Source: an uncultured Bacteroidales bacterium (GTDB lineage: Bacteria > Bacteroidota > Bacteroidia > Bacteroidales > P3). Taken from it: a DNA stretch of 8,906 nt. The stretch covers positions 1 through 8,906 of the forward strand of contig CAMNIH010000072.1 of assembly GCA_946540365.1 (NCBI GenBank), written 5' to 3'. The translations under genes and the position numbers were made by a program. Below are positions 4,471-8,906 of this stretch, in pieces. Under the pieces are notes generated by a model. That model saw nothing but the letters and a program-made list of their open reading frames with translations. It did not search any database and was not told the origin of the DNA. Each line of letters opens with the position of its first letter. Position 1 is the first letter of the stretch.

Positions 4471-7280
4471 CCCTTCGACGAAACATCCTCCTGGTTGGCT
4501 TTTTCATCGTCCTGGCATTGACGACACCAATGTTGCACGCACAATGCGACAACACCACCATGGGTCGGGACTTCTGGCTGATGTTCCTGCAAAACTTTGG
4601 CGGTTATAGCGACATGTCGTTGGCCGCCTATGCACCCGACAACACACAGATACACATCATGTGTCCCCGCCAGTCATGGGACACCACTGTCAACATAACG
4701 ACCGCAGGGCTGGTCAACATTCCGCTGCAATCCTCTGTGGCGGGCGGACAATATACATCCACTCCGGGCAACCACGGGTTGCACGTCACCGCCACACATC
4801 CCATCTCGCTCTATGCCTCGAGCTACATGTATGCCTCCTATGACATTGCCACCATCTTTCCCACCGATGTACTCGATACAGAATATGTACTACAGGTCTA
4901 CCCATGCTTCAACGGTGCCACAGCGGGCTTTGTGGCTGTTGAAGACAGCACATGGCTCACGTACACACTGCCCTGTAGCACAAGCGACCCTTTTTACTTC
5001 TATGGTACCCCTGTTGACAGCGCAGGCACTGTATGCACCGTAATGCTGCGCCAAGGGCAATGTCACCATATCGTTGCCAACCGCAACGAAGACCTCTCGG
5101 GTATGCGTGTGACTTCCAACGGAAAACGCTTTGCCGCGTTTCAGGGTGCCACGTGCGCCAACGTGCCTGGAGGCTGCGGAGCCTGCGACCACCTATACGA
5201 ACAATGCGTACCGCCTCGCTACTGGGGACAGCGCTTCGTGATTGTGCCTACCGCCCTGCAGATTTATGGCGACCGTGTACGCATCACCTCTGCATCAGAC
5301 AGCAACCAACTGGTCCTAGACGGCACTACCATAGCCACACTCATGAGCGGAGAGACCTTTGAAACCACCGTGGCCAGTGGACAGGGGCACCTGCTCGAAA
5401 GCAGCCATCCTGCCTATGTATGCCTCTACATCAAAGGACATGGCTGTTCCGGAGGTCCGGGTGACCCCGCCTCAGTGACCATCCCACCCGTCGAACAAGG
5501 AGTCTCTTCTGTCTCTTTTCAGGCCCTCACCACCACGCTCACCACCTCTCACTTTGTCAATATTGTCACACACTCCACCGACACGGCAGGCCTGCGCATA
5601 GACGGACAGCCGCCGGACACTTCGCTCACCCCCATGGCGTGCGACTACAGCTATGTGCAACTGCCCATATCGGCAGGCCCGCACACCATTACAAACGACA
5701 GCGGTACCTTCGAGGCTTTTTTCTACAGTTTGGGAAACTACGAGAGTTACGCCTATCTGGCCGGCATGGCTATGCACGACATGACCCATTCGTTGCTGGT
5801 CAACGGAACGAATGCCCGTTACGACGACATCTATCTGTGTTTGGGTGACGAAGCAGAATTACACCTTTATGGGGTGGACGACAGCGTAACGGTATCCTGG
5901 TCAGTCGACAATGAACCTGCCGGAGGAGACAGCATGGTACTCTACCATCAGTTCAACACACCTGGCATCCATCGTATAACTGCCGCCCTACCAGAACTAT
6001 GCGACACGTTGAGAGCCACCGTAATAGTAAATCCTCCTTCCGACACCGTGACGCTGCACCGTTCTATCTGCCAAGGCGACAGCCTGCGCTTCGGCGAAAG
6101 CTATTACACTGATTCGGGCAGCTATAGTCTTACAACAGGGACTGCCAGCAGCTGCGACAGCATCACGATTCTTGAGCTAACCCTCCGTTTTCCATCACAG
6201 ACAACAGTGGTCGACAGCCTCTGCCCTGGAAGCACATACTACTGGCACGGAGGGACATACACCATTCCCGGAAACTATTACGACACCCTCAGGGCTGCCA
6301 ACGGATGCGATTCGGTGGTCCTGCTCATGCTTGGAGCGAGGGACACCATACCCATCACCATACGTTATGACACAATTTGTTTCAACAGTACCCTTGCGAT
6401 GAACGGCCATTTCTACGACAGCACGGGTATTTTCCTTGACACCATGACAACCTCCAACGGGTGCGATTCCGTTGTCGAACTACACCTCTTTGTGCTGGCT
6501 CGTCCCGTAGTATATATAGACACTGCTGCCAACTGTACCGATTCCAGCTACTACCTCTCCGTCGACCTGTCGGAGGCTGTGTGGGAGGACGATGTGCCGG
6601 CATTCACATGGCATGCAACGCCTCCCGACACCTTGCTGACAGGCCATGAGCACGACACCACGGTGCTGGTTATGCCCCATAGCACCACGCTCTACTCCCT
6701 CACCTTCGACTATCAATGTCCGTTCGAAGAAAGCCTTTCGCTTGAGCCACTGACATTCCCCTCTGCCGAAATGATGGTGACCCCGGAGACGCTAACATAC
6801 GACCAGCCCACTTTCAACGTCTACGACATTAGTTCCGGTGCCTCCGGACGACAGTGGCTGCTTGATGGCAGCGAACTCGCCTTCAACGGCAATCCCTTGT
6901 GCCACACCATCAGCGCCGCCCAAGACAGCATCATTGTGGGGCTGGTTGTCTGGAGCCATCCCAGTTGCTGCGACACCGCCTACCGCAGCATCAGACTCCT
7001 TCGTGAAACACTCTGGGCGCCCAATGTTTTTACCCCCGACAACGAAACCAACAGGATTTTCTCCATCATATCCATCGGTATTACGCAAGAAGAGTTGGAC
7101 ATATTCAATCGTCTGGGGCTGCTTGTCTATCACACCGACCATCCCGCCGAAGGATGGGACGGCACCCACGACGGGCTTCCTTGCGTGCAGGATACCTACG
7201 TGTGGAGGCTGAAATACCGGACAGCCACCCTACCGGAGAAAACACAAACAAAAGTGGGGACGGTGACCTTGCTGCGTTAG
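4467..7280 (+). CDS. Large secreted T9SS type B cargo protein with IgGFc-binding-protein type domain
   Basis: From the ATG at 4467 the product has 937 residues. Residues 1-26 are a signal peptide (core ILLVGFFIVLALTTPML, then HAQ). Residues about 28-435 match the IgGFc-binding-protein N-terminal type domain found in Bacteroidota surface proteins (GRDFWLMFLQN, SLYASSYMYASYDIATIFPT, CGACDHLYEQCVPPRYWGQR, PASVTIPPVEQGVSSVSFQA). An Ig-like segment follows (about 440-525), then three 45-50-residue repeats ending in SCDSITILEL, GCDSVVLLML and GCDSVVELHL (about 525-680), and a PKD-like stretch (about 680-845). Residues about 850-937 are the CHU_C type B sorting domain (APNVFTPDNETN, DIFNRLGLLVY, WDG, VGTVTLLR). 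It is probably exported by the T9SS and displayed or released as an adhesin-like protein; binding of antibody is only the family name, not shown. The frame is also open back to 4293 through the broken sigma gene, but the signal peptide and the ATGA overlap favour 4467. GC is clearly lower than in neighbouring genes. Its stop overlaps the convergent birA stop. Confidence 0.85.
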   Translation: MTLRRNILLVGFFIVLALTTPMLHAQCDNTTMGRDFWLMFLQNFGGYSDMSLAAYAPDNTQIHIMCPRQSWDTTVNITTAGLVNIPLQSSVAGGQYTSTPGNHGLHVTATHPISLYASSYMYASYDIATIFPTDVLDTEYVLQVYPCFNGATAGFVAVEDSTWLTYTLPCSTSDPFYFYGTPVDSAGTVCTVMLRQGQCHHIVANRNEDLSGMRVTSNGKRFAAFQGATCANVPGGCGACDHLYEQCVPPRYWGQRFVIVPTALQIYGDRVRITSASDSNQLVLDGTTIATLMSGETFETTVASGQGHLLESSHPAYVCLYIKGHGCSGGPGDPASVTIPPVEQGVSSVSFQALTTTLTTSHFVNIVTHSTDTAGLRIDGQPPDTSLTPMACDYSYVQLPISAGPHTITNDSGTFEAFFYSLGNYESYAYLAGMAMHDMTHSLLVNGTNARYDDIYLCLGDEAELHLYGVDDSVTVSWSVDNEPAGGDSMVLYHQFNTPGIHRITAALPELCDTLRATVIVNPPSDTVTLHRSICQGDSLRFGESYYTDSGSYSLTTGTASSCDSITILELTLRFPSQTTVVDSLCPGSTYYWHGGTYTIPGNYYDTLRAANGCDSVVLLMLGARDTIPITIRYDTICFNSTLAMNGHFYDSTGIFLDTMTTSNGCDSVVELHLFVLARPVVYIDTAANCTDSSYYLSVDLSEAVWEDDVPAFTWHATPPDTLLTGHEHDTTVLVMPHSTTLYSLTFDYQCPFEESLSLEPLTFPSAEMMVTPETLTYDQPTFNVYDISSGASGRQWLLDGSELAFNGNPLCHTISAAQDSIIVGLVVWSHPSCCDTAYRSIRLLRETLWAPNVFTPDNETNRIFSIISIGITQEELDIFNRLGLLVYHTDHPAEGWDGTHDGLPCVQDTYVWRLKYRTATLPEKTQTKVGTVTLLR

Positions 7281-7999
7281 AGCCAAGCAATCTCTTTCAT
7301 GCCGCAGGAGAGGCGGCGGCCGTCAGAGGCGGTGAGGAGCAGGCGGCCGTGGGGGTCGACGCCGGTGACGGTGGCCTCCATCTCATCATTATTATATATG
7401 TATTGCGCGGGAACCCCGAGGTTCATCAGGTGTACGAGGTATTCCGGCTCGGGGTCGAGGCCAGTTCTCAAAGCACTGTACCTCATCTCGATGCAGGCAA
7501 GCAACCGACACAGCAGGGGCTCCAGCTCGAACGTCCGGCCGGTGAGCAGGCCAAGCGAGGTGGGGTTGGGCACCCAGTCGGGGAAGACGGTCTGGTTGAC
7601 ATTCAGGCCGATGCCGCAGACGGCCGAGGCAATGACGTTGCCCTGCAAGCGGGTGCTGACGAGGGTGCCGCAGATTTTGTGGCCGTCGACATAGATATCG
7701 TTGGGCCACTTGACGAATGTTGAATGTTGAATGTTGAATGTTGAAAGAAAATCGACAAGGGCGAGGGAGAGAGCCTGGGTGAGGCGGAACTGGCGGTCGG
7801 CGGGCAAGAACGACGGGTGGAGCACCAGACTGAAGGTGAGGTTCTTGCCGGGAGCGGCCTCCCAGTGGTTGCCGCGCTGGCCGATGCCGGCGGTCTGGGC
7901 GAGGGCCCAATAGCAAGTGAAGTCCTCCACCTCAGCGAGGTCGAGGGCTTCACAATACTTGTTTGTCGACTCCAGCGAGTCGAATCTGACAATTTGCAT
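7277..7999 (-). CDS. birA: Biotin--[acetyl-CoA-carboxylase] ligase
   Basis: The product (240 residues) activates biotin with ATP and attaches it to the biotin-carrier lysine of carboxylases in the cytoplasm. Visible motifs are DSLESTNKY (residues 7-15), the biotinyl-AMP-binding loop QTAGIGQRGNHWEA (35-48), LTFSLVL (54-60), KWPNDIYVDGHKICGTLVST (97-116, with the nearly invariant KWPND) and CGIGLNVNQ (128-136), followed by the small C-terminal domain ending in MKEIAWL. There is no N-terminal DNA-binding domain, so it is the monofunctional (class I) type and not a repressor. The start is the ATG at 7999, just before the family's first conserved motif. Residues 86-95 (STFNIQHSTF) are encoded by a 7-bp tandem repeat and replace a normally variable loop before KWPND. 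The stop overlaps the stop of the convergent cargo gene by 4 bases. Confidence 0.93.
   Translation of the reverse strand: MQIVRFDSLESTNKYCEALDLAEVEDFTCYWALAQTAGIGQRGNHWEAAPGKNLTFSLVLHPSFLPADRQFRLTQALSLALVDFLSTFNIQHSTFVKWPNDIYVDGHKICGTLVSTRLQGNVIASAVCGIGLNVNQTVFPDWVPNPTSLGLLTGRTFELEPLLCRLLACIEMRYSALRTGLDPEPEYLVHLMNLGVPAQYIYNNDEMEATVTGVDPHGRLLLTASDGRRLSCGMKEIAWL
7715..7745. repeat. Tandem repeat of a 7-bp unit, GAATGTT, 4.4 copies, inside birA
   Basis: Four perfect units (7715-7721, 7722-7728, 7729-7735, 7736-7742) plus GAA are seen on the + strand. On the coding - strand the unit is AACATTC, giving STFNIQHSTF just before the KWPND motif. Three units equal 7 codons, so any other change in copy number shifts the reading frame of birA. 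Confidence 0.95.
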
Positions 8000-8009
8000 G
8001 GTTCTATGT

Positions 8010-8080
8010 TCTCCCGCCTTCGGCGTAATCTATTAATCCATTATATTATTGGATTTATGGATTTCCGCGAAGCGGGGAGA
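8010..8080. repeat. Nested imperfect palindrome between birA and frr, possible terminator of frr
   Basis: The 84-base gap between the two genes is mostly one symmetric element. The outer arms are TCTCCC (8010-8015) and GGGAGA (8075-8080). Near each arm is a small hairpin, CGCC-TTC-GGCG (8015-8025) and CCGC-GAA-GCGG (8065-8075). The centre is AATCCA (8035-8040) and TGGATT (8050-8055) around an AT-only loop. It lies directly downstream of frr, so it may end pyrH-frr transcription, although no T run follows the stems. It could also be a dispersed REP-like repeat. Confidence 0.55.
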
Positions 8081-8083
8081 CTA

Positions 8084-8647
8084 TCAGATGCTCATTATCT
8101 CCTTCTCCTTGGCGGCGTAGATCTTGTCGCACTCGGCGATGTTCTTGTCGGTGATGTCCTGCAGTTCCTTCTCCACCTGCTTCACCTCGTCCTCGGGCAC
8201 GGCCTTGTCCTTGAGTTTTTTCACCTTGTCCATCACGTTGCGGCGCACGTTGCGCACGTTGACCTTGGCGTTCTCCACCTCGGTCTTGGCCTGTTTGGAG
8301 AGTTCCTTGCGGCGTTCTTCGGTCAGCGGGGGGATGACGATGCGGAGGATGTCGCCCTCGTGGCGCGGGGTGAAGCCGAGGTTGGCGTCGAGGATGGCCT
8401 TGTTGATGGCACCCACGAGATTCTTCTCCCAGGGCTGGATGACGATTGAGCGGGCGTCGGGGGTGTTGATGTTGGCCACCTGACTGATCTCGGTCATAGT
8501 GCCGTAGTAGTCAACCTTCACGCCGTCGAGCATGCCGGGGTTGGCCTTGCCGGCACGGATCTTCGCCAGTTCCTTGTCGAGGAAGCTCAGCGAACTCTTC
8601 ATACTGTTCCTTGCCTCGTCGAGGCAAGCTTTCGATAGGTCGTTCAT
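8084..8647 (-). CDS. frr: Ribosome recycling factor
   Basis: The 187-residue product has the usual length for this factor, which with EF-G splits the ribosome after termination. Diagnostic segments are LDKELAKIRAGKANPGMLDG (residues 23-42), VDYYGTMTEISQVANINTPD (45-64, with the YYG hinge), the IVIQPWEK segment, AILDANLGFTPRHEGDILRI and IPPLTEERRKEL. The end is helical and charged (TEVENAKVNVRNVRRNVMDK, then KVKKLKDKAVPEDE), forming the long three-helix stem. The start at 8647 is 22 bases after the pyrH stop, with an AAGAGA stretch before it as a possible ribosome site. The pyrH-frr order is conserved in many bacteria and supports cotranscription. Confidence 0.97.
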   Translation of the reverse strand: MNDLSKACLDEARNSMKSSLSFLDKELAKIRAGKANPGMLDGVKVDYYGTMTEISQVANINTPDARSIVIQPWEKNLVGAINKAILDANLGFTPRHEGDILRIVIPPLTEERRKELSKQAKTEVENAKVNVRNVRRNVMDKVKKLKDKAVPEDEVKQVEKELQDITDKNIAECDKIYAAKEKEIMSI

Positions 8648-8669
8648 TGTATCTCTTGTATTGATTATT

Positions 8670-8906
8670 TTATTTGCTTACCAGGGTGCCGATCTCCTCG
8701 CCCTCGACCACACGCAGCAGGTTGCCCGGGCGGTTCATGTCGAAGACGTAGATGGGCAGGTTGTTGTCCTCAGCCAGGGCGAAAGCGGTGAGATCCATGA
8801 TTTTGAGCTTCTTCTCGAGGGCTTCGCTGTAGCTGAGGCGCTGATACTTGGTGGCCGTGGGGTCCTTCTCGGGGTCGGCGGTGTAGACGCCGTCCACGCG
8901 GGTGCC
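8670..8906 (-). CDS. pyrH: UMP kinase, C-terminal part
   Basis: The last 78 residues are visible and the gene runs off the right edge; the frame is open to base 8906 ([16 protein letters not shown]). It belongs to the bacterial UMP kinase branch of the amino-acid-kinase family, which phosphorylates UMP to UDP with ATP in pyrimidine synthesis. [13 protein letters not shown] is the family's nucleotide-binding loop, followed by [32 protein letters not shown] and EEIGTLVSK at the end, all typical of pyrH. It lies 22 bases upstream of frr on the same strand, the standard arrangement. The internal GTG at 8897 is not the start. Confidence 0.96.
   Translation of the reverse strand, partial: GTRVDGVYTADPEKDPTATKYQRLSYSEALEKKLKIMDLTAFALAEDNNLPIYVFDMNRPGNLLRVVEGEEIGTLVSK

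Noticed and set aside
4293..7280. A 995-residue protein starting at the duplicated sigma start codon
   Set aside because: The first 58 residues are an accidental join of broken gene pieces, and a proper signal peptide begins at 4467. I kept 4467 as the start and report the fusion only as a finding.
7715..7745. CRISPR array
   Set aside because: The units are 7 bases with no spacers, so this is a simple tandem repeat.
7817..8449. Open frame of 210 codons on the + strand across birA and frr
   Set aside because: It lies antisense to two clearly recognised genes and has the biased composition of a shadow frame (Leu/Val/Gly/His-rich).

Overview
The window looks like part of a chromosome from a GC-rich member of the Bacteroidales (Bacteroidota). 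The support is a TonB-receptor-type outer-membrane barrel, two secreted proteins ending in the gliding-motility (CHU_C, type B) sorting domain of the type IX secretion system (T9SS), a small stand-alone HsdR-N-type protein of the kind common in Bacteroides relatives, and housekeeping genes with typical Bacteroidota sequences. No RNA gene, CRISPR array, transposase or phage gene was found.

Layout. Bases 1-755 hold the 3' part of an outer-membrane beta-barrel gene. It is followed closely by a small PD-(D/E)XK nuclease-fold protein (760-1179). After a short AT-rich leader with a hairpin comes a compact four-gene operon on the + strand. It encodes an ECF-like sigma factor (1226-1681), a single-pass membrane protein with an anti-sigma-like layout (1684-2148), a small secreted protein (2145-2639) and a T9SS type B cargo protein (2636-4063); each start touches or overlaps the preceding stop. 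Bases 4060-4470 are a graveyard of gene ends: the tail of a biotin ligase gene (- strand), the tail of the nuclease-fold gene, the first part of the sigma gene, and the tail of the small secreted protein gene, in that order. A second, larger T9SS cargo gene with an IgGFc-binding-protein type domain follows (4467-7280). On the - strand are the intact biotin ligase gene birA (7277-7999), frr (8084-8647) and the end of pyrH (8670-8906).

The most interesting reading is that the whole block from the nuclease-gene tail through sigma operon, cargo gene and birA tail was once duplicated in tandem. The left copy keeps the regulatory operon but only a birA stub. The right copy keeps birA but has lost nearly all of the regulatory genes through two deletions at short repeats. 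The two cargo genes keep similar ends (signal-peptide start MTxRR; C-terminal GTVTLLR; a stop overlapping the biotin ligase stop) around very different middles, and the right-hand cargo gene is clearly lower in GC. Divergence is uneven: the nuclease-tail/sigma-start repeat is 98% identical, while other paired parts are much more diverged. This points to later gene conversion, a second copying event, or an assembly artefact that should be excluded.

Functionally, the sigma factor and membrane protein could couple an envelope signal to production of surface proteins, and the loss of the regulators from the right copy would leave the second surface protein behind the sigma gene's own 5' region. 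That link is inferred from gene order only. Two intragenic 7-bp tandem repeats (one in birA, one in the signal-peptide region of the small secreted protein) could change reading frame by slippage.
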